NCBI RefSeq assembly: GCF_010731115.1
Contig: NZ_AP022616.1
Location: 558,001 to 622,000 of the forward strand
Source of the DNA: Mycolicibacterium phocaicum
GTDB lineage: Bacteria; Actinomycetota; Actinomycetes; Mycobacteriales; Mycobacteriaceae
Direction: 5' to 3'
DNA length: 64,000 nucleotides
In this document: one piece after another, positions 11,128-19,536 of the stretch
How positions within the stretch are numbered: position 1 is the first letter of the stretch
How the letters are laid out: every line of letters begins with the position of its first letter
Made by a program: the position numbers and the translations under genes
Notes under the pieces: model-generated
What the model was told of the DNA's origin: nothing
Database searches by the model: none
Seen by the model: the letters and a program-made list of their open reading frames with translations, nothing else

Positions 11128-11146
11128 TATAGTAAGGCTAACCTAA
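11128..11146 (+). promoter_or_regulatory. IdeR iron box upstream of the FhuF-like gene
   Basis: TATAGTAAGGCTAACCTAA matches the IdeR/DtxR consensus TTAGGTTAGSCTAACCTAA at 15 of 19 positions, with the right half GGCTAACCTAA perfect. A further CCTAACCTAAGG follows immediately, so overlapping dimers could bind. It ends 15 nt before the ATG, which predicts iron-dependent repression. Confidence 0.8.
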
Positions 11147-11161
11147 CCTAAGGATGTGTTC

Positions 11162-11932
11162 ATGCCCTCCGCTGTGATTGACCCACTGATCGCCACGATG
11201 GACATCCGCCGGATGCTTCCTCTGCACGAGTCGAGCCGCCGGCTGCGCGAGTTGTGCCCCGGCGATCCTCGGGTCTACGGCGTCGCGGTGATGGACGACA
11301 TCTCACGGCGCCGGTGGTGGCCGCTCGCCGAAGCCGTGACGGGTGACCGCCTGCAGACGATGTACGACACGGCGGTAGGCGACACCGGCAGCGAGGCGGT
11401 GGCTGCCCAGCAGGTGGCGGCGATGCTGGCGCACGTCGTCGTCGGACGGGTCGTGCCGCTGCTGGTGTTGGAAGGCCGGGCCTGGGATCCGGGCCTGGAG
11501 AACCTGTGGGTCCACATCGACTCGGAAGGCGGCATCGACTGGGTCGGCGTCGCGGACCCCACGCTGCGGGTGCTGCCCGGGGACCCGGTGTTCGGCGGCC
11601 GGGGCGTGCCGGCGACGCGCCGGATCGGGGAGGGCGTCGTCGCGTTCCCCGGCGAGGAGGCGCTCGCCACGTGGTTGGCCCACCGGTGCCACCGCGCGCT
11701 GAATCCGCTGTTCGCGAAGCTGTTCGACGTCAGTGGTGGCCTGCTGGCGGTGTCGGCGATGTGGCACATCGTCGGCGCGTCCGTGGTCAGCACGGCGACC
11801 CAGGTGCCGCTGTTGGCCGGGGTGGGCGAGGCCGACGGTATGCGGCGCGCGCAGGCGGTGCTGGACACCCTCGTCGGGTTTGGTGTGCCGGTGCGCGGGC
11901 TCGATCGGGTGCAGCTGGCAAGGGCTTGCTAA
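11162..11932 (+). CDS. FhuF-like putative iron/siderophore reductase
   Basis: 256 residues. The order of conserved patches resembles ferric-siderophore reductase FhuF-family proteins: a central PLLVLEGRAWDPGLENLWVH, then FAKLFDVSGGLLAVSAMWH and GASVVSTATQVP near the C-terminus. The family's C-terminal cysteine cluster that holds the 2Fe-2S centre is missing: only one cysteine, the final residue, is present there. Redox function is therefore doubtful and a siderophore-binding or accessory role is possible. The ATG at 11162 is chosen because AAGGA lies 7 nt upstream. The IdeR box directly ahead supports a job in iron acquisition. I recall no counterpart at this position in M. tuberculosis. Confidence 0.6.
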   Translation: MPSAVIDPLIATMDIRRMLPLHESSRRLRELCPGDPRVYGVAVMDDISRRRWWPLAEAVTGDRLQTMYDTAVGDTGSEAVAAQQVAAMLAHVVVGRVVPLLVLEGRAWDPGLENLWVHIDSEGGIDWVGVADPTLRVLPGDPVFGGRGVPATRRIGEGVVAFPGEEALATWLAHRCHRALNPLFAKLFDVSGGLLAVSAMWHIVGASVVSTATQVPLLAGVGEADGMRRAQAVLDTLVGFGVPVRGLDRVQLARAC

Positions 11933-11954
11933 TTAGGCAAGCCTTGCCTATTCT
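11926..11954 (+). promoter_or_regulatory. Promoter overlapped by an IdeR-type box, driving the sRNA
   Basis: A -35 element TTGCTA (11926-11931), a 17-nt spacer and a -10 element TATTCT (11949-11954) give a well-formed promoter. The palindrome TTAGGCAAGCCTTGCCTAT (11933-11951; arms TAGGCAA/TTGCCTA) fills the spacer and matches the DtxR/IdeR box at 14 of 19 positions. Binding by Fe-IdeR would block the polymerase, so transcription is expected when iron is low. The -35 overlaps the stop codon of the upstream gene. Confidence 0.75.
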
Positions 11955-11960
11955 TTAGGA

Positions 11961-12058
11961 GTCGAAAGACCACCGGACCGCGCCGGAATCCTGAGGGCTG
12001 CAGTGATTCCCGGTCCATTCGAAGAGCAGGCCCCGCACCATCGGTGCGGGGCCTGCTC
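11961..12058 (+). ncRNA. mrsI: MrsI-like iron-regulated small RNA (candidate)
   Basis: No conserved frame is present. The predicted transcript of about 100 nt begins near 11961 and folds into two stem-loops. The first has stem GGACCG/CGGTCC plus GGAATC/GATTCC (11975-12016, with a 4-nt bulge) capped by loop CTGAGGGCTGCAGT. The second is the perfect 16-bp terminator. The position, between blaI and the Rv1847-type thioesterase, is that of ncRv11846, known as MrsI, the mycobacterial sRNA that spares iron by repressing non-essential iron proteins such as BfrA. Loop bases GGGCUG can pair with CAGCCC at 43917-43922, in the likely bfrA leader just upstream of its ribosome site. Identity rests on synteny, promoter and fold. 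Confidence 0.75.
12024..12058 (+). terminator. Rho-independent-type terminator of the sRNA
   Basis: Perfect 16-bp stem GAGCAGGCCCCGCACC / GGTGCGGGGCCTGCTC with a 3-nt loop, followed by GCTTTCG. It is one of the strongest hairpins in the window; a long T-tract is absent, as is usual in mycobacteria. Confidence 0.88.
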
Positions 12059-12118
12059 GCTTTCGTGCCACCCGGGTGTCCAGACCGCCGCCGCCGGCGC
12101 TCGTGTAGACAGCTATTC

Positions 12119-12520
12119 GTGACGACATCTGCGCCTGAGGGCCTGGGCAAGGGCTTTGACAACGAAATCGGACTGACCTACCTGGAGATCACGCCGGACG
12201 GTGGCCGCGCCCAGCTGACCATCACCGACAAGATTCTGCAGCCGTGGGGGATCGTGCACGGGGGTGTCTACTGCGCCATCGTCGAGGGCCTGGCCAGTGT
12301 GTCCGGCCACGTCTGGCTCGCCGAACACGGTGGCGGCACCGTCGTCGGCGTCAACAACAACACCGACTTTCTCCGCGCGCTCAAGGCCGGAACCGTCACC
12401 GCCACCTCGATGCCGATCCACCGGGGCCGGCGCCAGCAGTTGTGGCTCGTCACCATCACCGACGAGGACGATCGGCCCGTCGCGCGGGGTCAGGTGCGGC
12501 TGCAGAATCTCGAGGGCTGA
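12119..12520 (+). CDS. PaaI-type hotdog thioesterase (Rv1847-like)
   Basis: 133 residues with a single hotdog fold. The conserved GIVHGGVYCAIVEGLAS helix-lead (HGG motif) and NNNTDFLRALKAGTVTATSMP strand pattern are those of the PaaI/4-hydroxybenzoyl-CoA thioesterase family, which hydrolyses acyl- or aryl-CoA thioesters. The GTG at 12119 is chosen because it follows the sRNA terminator and gives a length close to Rv1847 (140 residues). It lies just upstream of the urease operon but is separated by 78 nt and shares no obvious function with it. Physiological substrate unknown. Confidence 0.85.
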   Translation: MTTSAPEGLGKGFDNEIGLTYLEITPDGGRAQLTITDKILQPWGIVHGGVYCAIVEGLASVSGHVWLAEHGGGTVVGVNNNTDFLRALKAGTVTATSMPIHRGRRQQLWLVTITDEDDRPVARGQVRLQNLEG

Positions 12521-12598
12521 GCCCCCGGGGTGCGGTGAGGGGCCGAAAACTCCCGCCCGACATGCCATTCCCGGCGTGCCGTGGCAATATCGCCCCTT

Positions 12599-12901
12599 AT
12601 GCGTTTGACGCCGCATGAGCAAGAACGCCTGCTGATTTCGTACGCCGCCGAACTGGCGCGCCGACGGCAGGCCCGAGGGTTGCGCCTCAATCACCCCGAA
12701 GCCGTCGCGGTGATCACCGATCACTTGATGGAGGGCGCCCGCGACGGGCGGACCGTCGCGGAGCTGATGGCCAGCGGCCGTGAGGTGCTCAGTCGCGACG
12801 ACGTCATGGAGGGGGTCCCGGAGATGCTGCCCGACGTCCAGGTGGAGGCCACCTTTCCGGATGGCACCAAACTCGTCACCGTCCACTACCCGATCGCCTG
12901 A
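12599..12901 (+). CDS. ureA: Urease gamma subunit
   Basis: 100 residues, the standard length for UreA. It starts [13 protein letters not shown] and contains [15 protein letters not shown] and the C-terminal [14 protein letters not shown], all hallmark segments. With UreB and UreC it forms the nickel urease that splits urea to ammonia and CO2 in the cytoplasm. First gene of ureABCFGD; the ATG at 12599 is chosen by homology, and an upstream in-frame ATG would add only six residues. The sequence CAATAT about 16 nt ahead could be a -10 for a short leader. Confidence 0.97.
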   Translation: MRLTPHEQERLLISYAAELARRRQARGLRLNHPEAVAVITDHLMEGARDGRTVAELMASGREVLSRDDVMEGVPEMLPDVQVEATFPDGTKLVTVHYPIA

Positions 12902-12910
12902 GGCCCGACG

Positions 12911-13255
12911 ATGACCGAGCGCGCGACTGCCGAAGGAACGGGGCTGGTCCCCGGCGAAATCCTTTATGGCGACGGCGATATCGCCATCAATGCCGGTGCG
13001 CAGCGGCTGACCCTCGACGTGGTGAACACCGGCGACCGGCCGGTGCAGGTCGGCAGCCACGTGCATTTCCCGCAGGCCAATTCCGCGTTGGACTTCGACC
13101 GGGCCGCGGCGCACGGCTACCGGCTCGACGTGCCGGCGGGCACCGCGATCAGATTCGAACCCGGTGTGGCCCAGCGGGTTGCCCTGGTACCGCTGGGTGG
13201 GACGCGTGAGGTGTACGGGCTGTCGCTGACGCCGCCCGGAAAGCTGGATGGCTGA
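12911..13255 (+). CDS. ureB: Urease beta subunit
   Basis: 114 residues, slightly longer than the usual ~104. Contains [18 protein letters not shown], the signature [19 protein letters not shown] and the end segment [11 protein letters not shown]. Structural subunit of the urease trimer-of-heterotrimers. It starts 9 nt after ureA. Its last codons contain an ATG (13248) in the ureC frame, so coupling to ureC is possible. Confidence 0.97.
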   Translation: MTERATAEGTGLVPGEILYGDGDIAINAGAQRLTLDVVNTGDRPVQVGSHVHFPQANSALDFDRAAAHGYRLDVPAGTAIRFEPGVAQRVALVPLGGTREVYGLSLTPPGKLDG

Positions 13256-13286
13256 TGAGCGCTCGCGCGACGAACGGACGGCACGT

Positions 13287-15008
13287 ATGAGTTCCCTATC
13301 CCGCGCCCGGTATGCGGCGCTCTTCGGGCCGACGACGGGCGACCGGATTCGCCTGGCGGACACCGATCTGCTGATCGAGATCACCGAGGACCTCAGTGGC
13401 GGTCCCGGGCTGTCGGGCGACGAGGCCGTCTTCGGCGGCGGCAAGGTGCTGCGCGAGTCGATGGGCCAGGCGCGTACGACGCGGGCCGACGGTGCGCCGG
13501 ACACCGTGATCACCGGCGCGATCATCATCGACTACTGGGGAATCATCAAGGCCGACATCGGGATTCGGGACGGCCGCATCGTCGCCATCGGTAAGGCCGG
13601 CAACCCCGACATCATGTCCGGGGTGCACCCCGATCTGGTGGTGGGGCCGTCCACCGAGATCATCGCCGGAAACGGGCGCATCCTCACCGCGGGCGGCATC
13701 GACTGTCACGTCCACTTCATCTGTCCGCAGCTGCTGGAGGAGGCGATCGGCGGCGGCATCACCACCATGATCGGTGGCGGCACCGGGCCGGCCGAGGGCA
13801 GCAAGGCCACCACCGTCACGCCCGGCGCCTGGCATCTCGGGCGGATGTTGCAGGCGCTCGACGGCTGGCCGATGAACATCCTGTTGCTCGGCAAGGGCAA
13901 CACCATCAACCCCGACTCCATGTGGGAGCAATTGCGCGGTGGCGCAGCCGGTTTCAAGCTGCACGAGGACTGGGGCACGACACCGGCCACCATCGACGCC
14001 TGCCTGCGGGTGGCCGAGGAGGCCGACGTGCAGGTGGCGCTGCACTCCGACACCCTCAACGAGATGGGATTCGTCGAGGACACCCTGGCCGCCATCGCCG
14101 GCCGGGCCATCCACGCGTACCACACCGAGGGCGCCGGCGGTGGCCACGCGCCCGACATCATCACGGTGGCCAGCCATCCGAACGTGATGCCCAGCTCGAC
14201 CAACCCGACGCGGCCCCACACCGTCAACACCCTCGACGAACACCTCGACATGCTGATGGTGTGCCACCACCTCAACGCCGCAGTGCCGGAGGATTTGGCG
14301 TTCGCGGAGAGCCGGATTCGGCCGTCGACCATCGCCGCCGAGGACCTGCTGCACGACATCGGCGCCATCTCGATGATCGGCAGTGACAGCCAGGCCATGG
14401 GGCGCATCGGTGAGGTGGTGATGCGGACGTGGCAGACGGCGCACGTGATGAAGAAGCGCCGCGGGCCGCTGCCCGGCGACGGCGCGGCCGACAACAACCG
14501 GGTCCGCCGCTACGTCGCGAAGTACACCATCTGCCCGGCGGTGACCCACGGTATCGATCACGAGCTGGGTTCGGTGGAGGTCGGCAAACTGGCCGACCTG
14601 GTGCTCTGGGAGCCCGCGTTCTTCGGCGTCCGTCCGCACCTGGTGCTCAAGGGCGGCGCGATCGCCTGGGCGGCGATGGGCGACGCCAACGCCTCGATCC
14701 CGACGCCGCAGCCTGTCCTGCCACGGCCGATGTTCGGCGCGCACCCGACGGTGGCGGCGGGTCTGGCGGTGCACTTCGTCTCGCCCACCGCGATCGAAGA
14801 CGACCTCGCGGCCCGACTCGGCTTGCGGCGCAGGCTCGTTCCGGTCAAGAACGTCCGTGGCCGGGGCAAGGCAGACCTGCCGCTCAACGACGCCATGCCC
14901 GACATCCGCGTCGATCCCGACACCTTCACCGTCCGCATCGACAGTGAGGTCTGGCAGGAACAGCCCGCCGCCGAGCTGCCCATGGCGCAGAGATACTTCC
15001 TGTTCTGA
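13287..15008 (+). CDS. ureC: Urease alpha (catalytic) subunit
   Basis: 573 residues, full length. It carries the complete bi-nickel centre: CHVHFICP (first two histidines), GFKLHEDWG with the lysine that is carbamylated to bridge the nickels, [25 protein letters not shown], the mobile flap [19 protein letters not shown] with its cysteine and histidine, and SDSQAMGR with the aspartate ligand. The ATG at 13287 gives [14 protein letters not shown], aligning with other UreC starts. An in-frame ATG at 13248, overlapping the ureB end, would add 13 residues and cannot be ruled out. Its stop overlaps the ureF start (TGATG). Confidence 0.97.
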   Translation: MSSLSRARYAALFGPTTGDRIRLADTDLLIEITEDLSGGPGLSGDEAVFGGGKVLRESMGQARTTRADGAPDTVITGAIIIDYWGIIKADIGIRDGRIVAIGKAGNPDIMSGVHPDLVVGPSTEIIAGNGRILTAGGIDCHVHFICPQLLEEAIGGGITTMIGGGTGPAEGSKATTVTPGAWHLGRMLQALDGWPMNILLLGKGNTINPDSMWEQLRGGAAGFKLHEDWGTTPATIDACLRVAEEADVQVALHSDTLNEMGFVEDTLAAIAGRAIHAYHTEGAGGGHAPDIITVASHPNVMPSSTNPTRPHTVNTLDEHLDMLMVCHHLNAAVPEDLAFAESRIRPSTIAAEDLLHDIGAISMIGSDSQAMGRIGEVVMRTWQTAHVMKKRRGPLPGDGAADNNRVRRYVAKYTICPAVTHGIDHELGSVEVGKLADLVLWEPAFFGVRPHLVLKGGAIAWAAMGDANASIPTPQPVLPRPMFGAHPTVAAGLAVHFVSPTAIEDDLAARLGLRRRLVPVKNVRGRGKADLPLNDAMPDIRVDPDTFTVRIDSEVWQEQPAAELPMAQRYFLF

Positions 15009-15643
15009 TGGATGGTGGTTTGGCCACCCTGCTGGCGCTGGCGGATTCGCGGTTGCCGACAGGCGGGCACGTGCACTCCGGTGGCATCGAGGAGGCGGTC
15101 ACGAGCGGACTGGTGACCGGCGTCGTGACATTGCGGGCGTACCTGCGCCGGCGGATCCGGACCCAGGGGCTCGTCACCGCCTCGATCGCGGCGGCGGTCC
15201 ACAGCGGGCTCGACCCGGTGGCCGCCGACCACGAAACCGACGCGCGCACACCGGCTCCCGCCGCGCGGCAGGCTTCCCGGGCGCAGGGGCGTGGGCTGGT
15301 CCGGCTGGCGCGCCGGGTCTGGCCCGAAACGGACTGGGTCCCGTTGGGTACCCGCCCGCACCTCGCGGTGGCCTCGGGTGTGGTGGGTCGCGTCAGTGGC
15401 CTCGACCCCGAACGGACTTGCGCCACAGTCGTTTACACCACCATGACGGGTTCGGCGACGGCAGCGCAACGCCTGCTCGCGCTCGACCCCGCCGACGTCG
15501 CGGCGCTCACCTTCGAGTTGTCGGGGCTGTGCGACGTCACCGCAGCCGAAGCCGCGAAGGGCATCGCCGACCTGTCCGATCCACTGCTCGACGTCCTGGC
15601 GCAACGCCACGCCGGCCGCGACCGCCCCCTGTTCGCCTCCTGA
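15008..15643 (+). CDS. ureF: Urease accessory protein UreF
   Basis: 211 residues. UreF acts with UreD and UreG in assembling the nickel centre and gating the UreG GTPase. The N-terminal LLALADSRLPTGGHVHSGG is the family signature (SxxPxGxFxxSxG type), and the remainder is alpha-helical. It overlaps the ureC stop by one base (TGATG), so translation is coupled. 15 nt separate it from ureG. Confidence 0.93.
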   Translation: MDGGLATLLALADSRLPTGGHVHSGGIEEAVTSGLVTGVVTLRAYLRRRIRTQGLVTASIAAAVHSGLDPVAADHETDARTPAPAARQASRAQGRGLVRLARRVWPETDWVPLGTRPHLAVASGVVGRVSGLDPERTCATVVYTTMTGSATAAQRLLALDPADVAALTFELSGLCDVTAAEAAKGIADLSDPLLDVLAQRHAGRDRPLFAS

Positions 15644-15658
15644 ACCGAAAGGTCAACC

Positions 15659-16345
15659 ATGTCACCACATTTCATCGACGGTCAGCCGCACCATCACCAC
15701 GACCGGCCCAAGCGCGAGCGGCAGCCCGGTGAGCCGTTGCGCATCGGCGTCGGCGGCCCCGTCGGCTCCGGCAAGACGGCGCTGGTGGCGGCGCTGTGCC
15801 GGCAGCTGCGCGACGAACTGTCGCTGGCGGTGCTGACCAACGACATCTACACCACCGAGGACGCCGACTTCCTGCGCCGGCACGCCGTGCTGCCCGACGA
15901 GCGGATCGCCGCGGTGCAGACCGGCGGCTGCCCGCACACCGCGATTCGCGACGACATCACCGCGAACCTCGACGCCATCGACGATCTCATCGAGGGCAAC
16001 GACAAGCTCGACCTCATCCTCGTCGAGTCCGGGGGAGACAACCTGACCGCGACGTTCTCCTCGGGTCTGGTCGACGTGCAGATCTTCGTCGTCGACGTGG
16101 CCGGCGGTGACAAGGTGCCGCGCAAGGGCGGGCCCGGCGTCACGTACTCGGATCTGCTGGTGGTCAACAAGACCGATCTCGCGCCGATGGTCGGCGCCGA
16201 CCTGGACGTCATGCGGCGCGACGCCGGACAGGTGCGCGGTGACCGCCCGACGGTGCTCATCTCGCTCACCGAGGATCCGGCGGCGTCGTTGGTGCAGGCC
16301 TGGGTACGCGAACAGCTCGCCGGCGCCGGGGTCACGAACGCCTGA
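15659..16345 (+). CDS. ureG: Urease accessory GTPase UreG with His-rich N-terminus
   Basis: 228 residues. GTPase that delivers nickel to apo-urease. Motifs: P-loop [12 protein letters not shown], the metal-binding CPH in [13 protein letters not shown], the ESGGDNL region, and the specificity motif NKTDLAP. The first ~20 residues contain [11 protein letters not shown], a histidine cluster that can hold nickel. No ureE nickel-chaperone gene lies in the operon, so this tail may stand in for it (inference). A GAAAGG ribosome site lies ahead of ATG 15659. Confidence 0.96.
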   Translation: MSPHFIDGQPHHHHDRPKRERQPGEPLRIGVGGPVGSGKTALVAALCRQLRDELSLAVLTNDIYTTEDADFLRRHAVLPDERIAAVQTGGCPHTAIRDDITANLDAIDDLIEGNDKLDLILVESGGDNLTATFSSGLVDVQIFVVDVAGGDKVPRKGGPGVTYSDLLVVNKTDLAPMVGADLDVMRRDAGQVRGDRPTVLISLTEDPAASLVQAWVREQLAGAGVTNA

Positions 16346-16348
16346 GTC

Positions 16349-17008
16349 ATGCACACCCAGGTTCTGATCGTCGCGACCGCCGGCCGGGGCCCGCGCATCG
16401 AGTGCGTCGGTGGTATCGCCGCGCGTCGCACCGCCCCCGACGCCGTCCACCTGGTGTCCACGGCGGCAACGCCGTTGGGCGGTGACACCATCGACGTGCG
16501 CGTCATCGTGGAGGCGGGTGCCCGGCTGCAGGTGCGCAGTGTCGCCGCGATGGTGGTGCTCCCCGGTGCGACGACGACGCAGTCGCGCTCGGGTTGGGAG
16601 CTCGAGGTGGCGGGGGAGCTCGATCTCGACCCCGAGCCGACGGTCATCGCCGGCGGCAGCAGTCATCAGGCGACGACGCGGTTGCAGATCGCCGAGGCGG
16701 GCCGGGTGCGGCTGCGCGAACGGGTGCAGGTCGGGCGTGCCGGCGAACAGCAGGGCTTCTGGGAGGGCACACTGCACGTCGATCATGATGCGCTGCCGGT
16801 GGTGCGGCACCGCGTCGAACTCGGTGCCGGTGCGGTGGGCGACGACGAGATCGCCACCTCACGCGCCTATGTCAGCGAATTTCGGTACCCCGAAAGCGAT
16901 TTCGGCGTGGTTCGCACCGCCGAGCGGTACGAACCGCGCCGAAATCGGGTGGTCATGGCCCTGGCCGACGGGGGTTGCCTGTCGGCGTGGCAGGGACCGC
17001 GTCTCTAG
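16349..17008 (+). CDS. ureD: Urease accessory protein UreD
   Basis: 219 residues, shorter than the ~270 of enterobacterial UreD/UreH but typical for mycobacteria (Rv1853). It contains STAATPLGGDTIDVRVIVEAGA and the beta-rich scaffold that binds UreF and the UreABC apoprotein. It begins 3 nt after ureG and is the last gene of the operon. Its stop abuts the ndh stop on the other strand with no spacer, so any terminator would lie inside the neighbouring gene. Confidence 0.93.
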   Translation: MHTQVLIVATAGRGPRIECVGGIAARRTAPDAVHLVSTAATPLGGDTIDVRVIVEAGARLQVRSVAAMVVLPGATTTQSRSGWELEVAGELDLDPEPTVIAGGSSHQATTRLQIAEAGRVRLRERVQVGRAGEQQGFWEGTLHVDHDALPVVRHRVELGAGAVGDDEIATSRAYVSEFRYPESDFGVVRTAERYEPRRNRVVMALADGGCLSAWQGPRL

Positions 17009-18412
17009 TCAGGAAGCCACCGGGTCGGGGGTGGCTTGCACAGACGATGCGATCTCCTCCAATTCGCCGATTCGGGTGCGGGCGTAGGCCTGCTGCTCGG
17101 TGATGGTCAGCTGACCGCGCTGACGGCTCATGAACGTCACCGTCCACGACAGCAGGGTGGCGATCTTGGTCTTGAAGCCCACCAGGTAGATCAGGTGCAG
17201 CCCGAGCCAGGCCAGCCAGGCGATGAAGCCGCCGAATTCGAGCTTGGCCTTCTCACCGAGCGGGATCTGCGCGACGGCGTTCCACTTGGAGACGGTGGCC
17301 ATCGAGCCCTTGTCGAAGTACGAGAACGGTTCGCGCGGCTTGGGTTTGGTGCCGTGCGCGCGGGCCTTGGCCTCGTTCTTCAAGATCGCGGCGACGTGCT
17401 TGCCGCCCTGGATGGCGCCCTGCGCCATGCCCGGGACACCGTCGACGAAGGCCATGTCGCCGACGACGAAGACGTTCGGGTGGCCCGGGACCGAGAGGTC
17501 CGGGTTCACCTTGACGCGGCCGGCCCGGTCGATCTCGACGTCCGACTGGTTGGCCAGGTCGCGGCCCAGCGGGCTGGCCTGCACGCCGGCGGACCACACC
17601 TTGCATGCCGACTCGATGCGCCGGATGGTGCCGTCCTTGTCCTTGACGGTGATGCCGTTGCGGTCGACGTCGGTGACCATGGCGTTGAGCTGAATCTCGA
17701 CGCCCATCTTCTCGAGCCGGTTCTTGGCCTTCAGGCCCAGCTTCTCGCCCATGGGCGGCAGCACCGCGGGCGCGGCGTCGAGCAGGATGACCTTGGCCTC
17801 GGACGGGTCGATGTGCCGGAAGCTGCCCTTGAGCGTCTGGTCGGACAGCTCCTGGATCTGGCCGGCCATCTCGACGCCGGTCGGGCCGGCGCCGACGACC
17901 ACGAAGGTCAGCAGCTTCTTGCGGCGCTCGGGATCGCTCGACCGCTCGGCCTGCTCGAACGCACCCAGGATGCGGCCGCGCAGCTCGAGCGCGTCGTCGA
18001 TGGTCTTCATGCCCGGCGCCCACTCGGCGAAGTGGTCGTTGCCGAAGTACGACTGACCGGCGCCGGCGGCGATGATCAGGCTGTCGTACGGCGTGCTGTA
18101 GGTGTGGCCCAGCAGGATCGAGTCGACGGTCTGGTTCTCCAGGTCGATGTGCGTCACGTCGCCGAGCAGCACCTGGGCGTTCTTCTGCTTGCGCAGGATC
18201 AGTCGGGTCGGTGGGGCGATCTCACCTTCGGAGATGATGCCCGTCGCCACCTGATACAGCAGCGGCTGAAAGAGGTGGTGGGTGGTACGGGCGATCAGCT
18301 TGATGTCGACATCAGCGTGCTTGAGGGCTTTGGCACTGGTCAGGCCACCGAAGCCCGAACCGATGATGACGACCTTGTGGCGATCCGTTGCCGTAGCTCC
18401 GGGGTGAACCAT
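17009..18412 (-). CDS. ndh: Type II NADH dehydrogenase
   Basis: 467 residues. Non-proton-pumping NADH:menaquinone oxidoreductase at the inner face of the membrane, the main mycobacterial NADH oxidase and the place where isoniazid and ethionamide co-resistance mutations arise. FAD motif VVIIGSGFGGLTSAK at the N-terminus, NADH motif FVVVGAGPTGVEMAG near 170, the second FAD segment NVFVVGDMAFV near 330, and a C-terminal amphipathic and hydrophobic anchor around FIAWLAWLGLHLIYLVGF. Equivalent of Rv1854c. GAGGAG precedes the ATG. Confidence 0.96.
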   Translation of the reverse strand: MVHPGATATDRHKVVIIGSGFGGLTSAKALKHADVDIKLIARTTHHLFQPLLYQVATGIISEGEIAPPTRLILRKQKNAQVLLGDVTHIDLENQTVDSILLGHTYSTPYDSLIIAAGAGQSYFGNDHFAEWAPGMKTIDDALELRGRILGAFEQAERSSDPERRKKLLTFVVVGAGPTGVEMAGQIQELSDQTLKGSFRHIDPSEAKVILLDAAPAVLPPMGEKLGLKAKNRLEKMGVEIQLNAMVTDVDRNGITVKDKDGTIRRIESACKVWSAGVQASPLGRDLANQSDVEIDRAGRVKVNPDLSVPGHPNVFVVGDMAFVDGVPGMAQGAIQGGKHVAAILKNEAKARAHGTKPKPREPFSYFDKGSMATVSKWNAVAQIPLGEKAKLEFGGFIAWLAWLGLHLIYLVGFKTKIATLLSWTVTFMSRQRGQLTITEQQAYARTRIGELEEIASSVQATPDPVAS

Positions 18413-18512
18413 GTTGAGGGGCTCCTCGACGTACTACTACAAGACTGTTTACATCCACCAGGCTAGTCGTAGCTGAATCGATCAATGCAGTGAGATGCCC
18501 CACCGGGCCCGA

Positions 18513-19442
18513 CTAGGCGCCGATCACGGAATGCAGAGCAGCTCCGAGGGCGCTGATGACGCCGGGTACGTAGCCCGTGACCTGCGTCGGGATGTTGACG
18601 ATGACGCCGTCGACGCCGACGTCGAAAACCTTGGCCTTCAACTGTTCGGCGACGCTCTCGGCGCTGCCGGCGACCATGTTCTGGCGGTTGGCCTCGGGGA
18701 TGAGGTCGGGGGTCGCCCGGTCGTCGACGAGCACGGTGAGCAGCATGCTGGTTTCCAGCGTGGCCGGGTCGCGGTCGATCTTCTCGCACGACTCGCGGAC
18801 GACGCCCAGCTTGTGCGGTAGCTCGTCGAAGCCGCCGATGATGTTCAGGTGGTCGAAGTGCCGTGCGGCCAGCGGAATGGTCTTCTTCTCGCCACGGCCG
18901 CCGATCAGCAGCGGGATGTGGTCGCGGAAGCGCGGCTCGGCCATCGCCTCACGCGTCCGGTAGTACTTGCCCTCGACGGTGGGCCGTTCCCCGGCGAGCA
19001 TGGGCAGGATGATCTCGAGCGCCTCGTCCAGCTTGTTGAACCGGTCGGTGAACGTCCCGAACTCATAGCCCAGTGAATCGTGCTCGAGTTCGAACCAGCC
19101 GGTGCCGATGCCCAGGACGGCGCGGCCCTGACTGATGACGTCGAGCGTGGTGATGGCCTTGGCCAGCAATGTCGGGTTGCGGTAGGTGTTGCCCGTGACC
19201 AGCGTGCCGAGCTGCACCTGCTCGGTGGCCACGGCGAGCCCGCCGAGTGCGGTGTAGGCCTCCAGCATGGGCTGGTCGGGAGTACCCAGCCCGGGCAGCT
19301 GATAGAAGTGGTCCATCACGAAGACCGAGTCGAAGCCCGCGGCCTCGGCTTCCTGGGCCTGGGCGATGACGGTCGGGAACAGCTCACCGACACCGGTGCC
19401 GTAGGAGAAATTGGGGATCTGAAGTCCGAGTCGAATCGTCAC
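18513..19442 (-). CDS. LLM-class (F420-dependent type) oxidoreductase, Rv1855c-like
   Basis: 309 residues with the luciferase-like monooxygenase TIM-barrel: N-terminal GLQIPNFSYGTG, AGFDSVFVMDHFYQLP, LGIGTGWFELEHDSLGYEF and PLLIGGRGEKKTI, the last being the typical F420/FMN-phosphate-binding stretch. Members of this mycobacterial subgroup use coenzyme F420; the substrate is unknown. The GTG at 19440-19442 is the only reasonable start, and no ribosome site is evident upstream, so translation may be leaderless. 94 nt separate it from the upstream short-chain dehydrogenase gene, the same order as Rv1855c/Rv1856c. Confidence 0.88.
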   Translation of the reverse strand: MTIRLGLQIPNFSYGTGVGELFPTVIAQAQEAEAAGFDSVFVMDHFYQLPGLGTPDQPMLEAYTALGGLAVATEQVQLGTLVTGNTYRNPTLLAKAITTLDVISQGRAVLGIGTGWFELEHDSLGYEFGTFTDRFNKLDEALEIILPMLAGERPTVEGKYYRTREAMAEPRFRDHIPLLIGGRGEKKTIPLAARHFDHLNIIGGFDELPHKLGVVRESCEKIDRDPATLETSMLLTVLVDDRATPDLIPEANRQNMVAGSAESVAEQLKAKVFDVGVDGVIVNIPTQVTGYVPGVISALGAALHSVIGA

Positions 19443-19536
19443 GATTCGACCCTAATCACCAACGGTGCTGTGGCGTCACCCATTTCGCCGGGCGCGAAGC
19501 CCGGACGAAACGGGAATAAAACCCGGCCGGGCCGGA

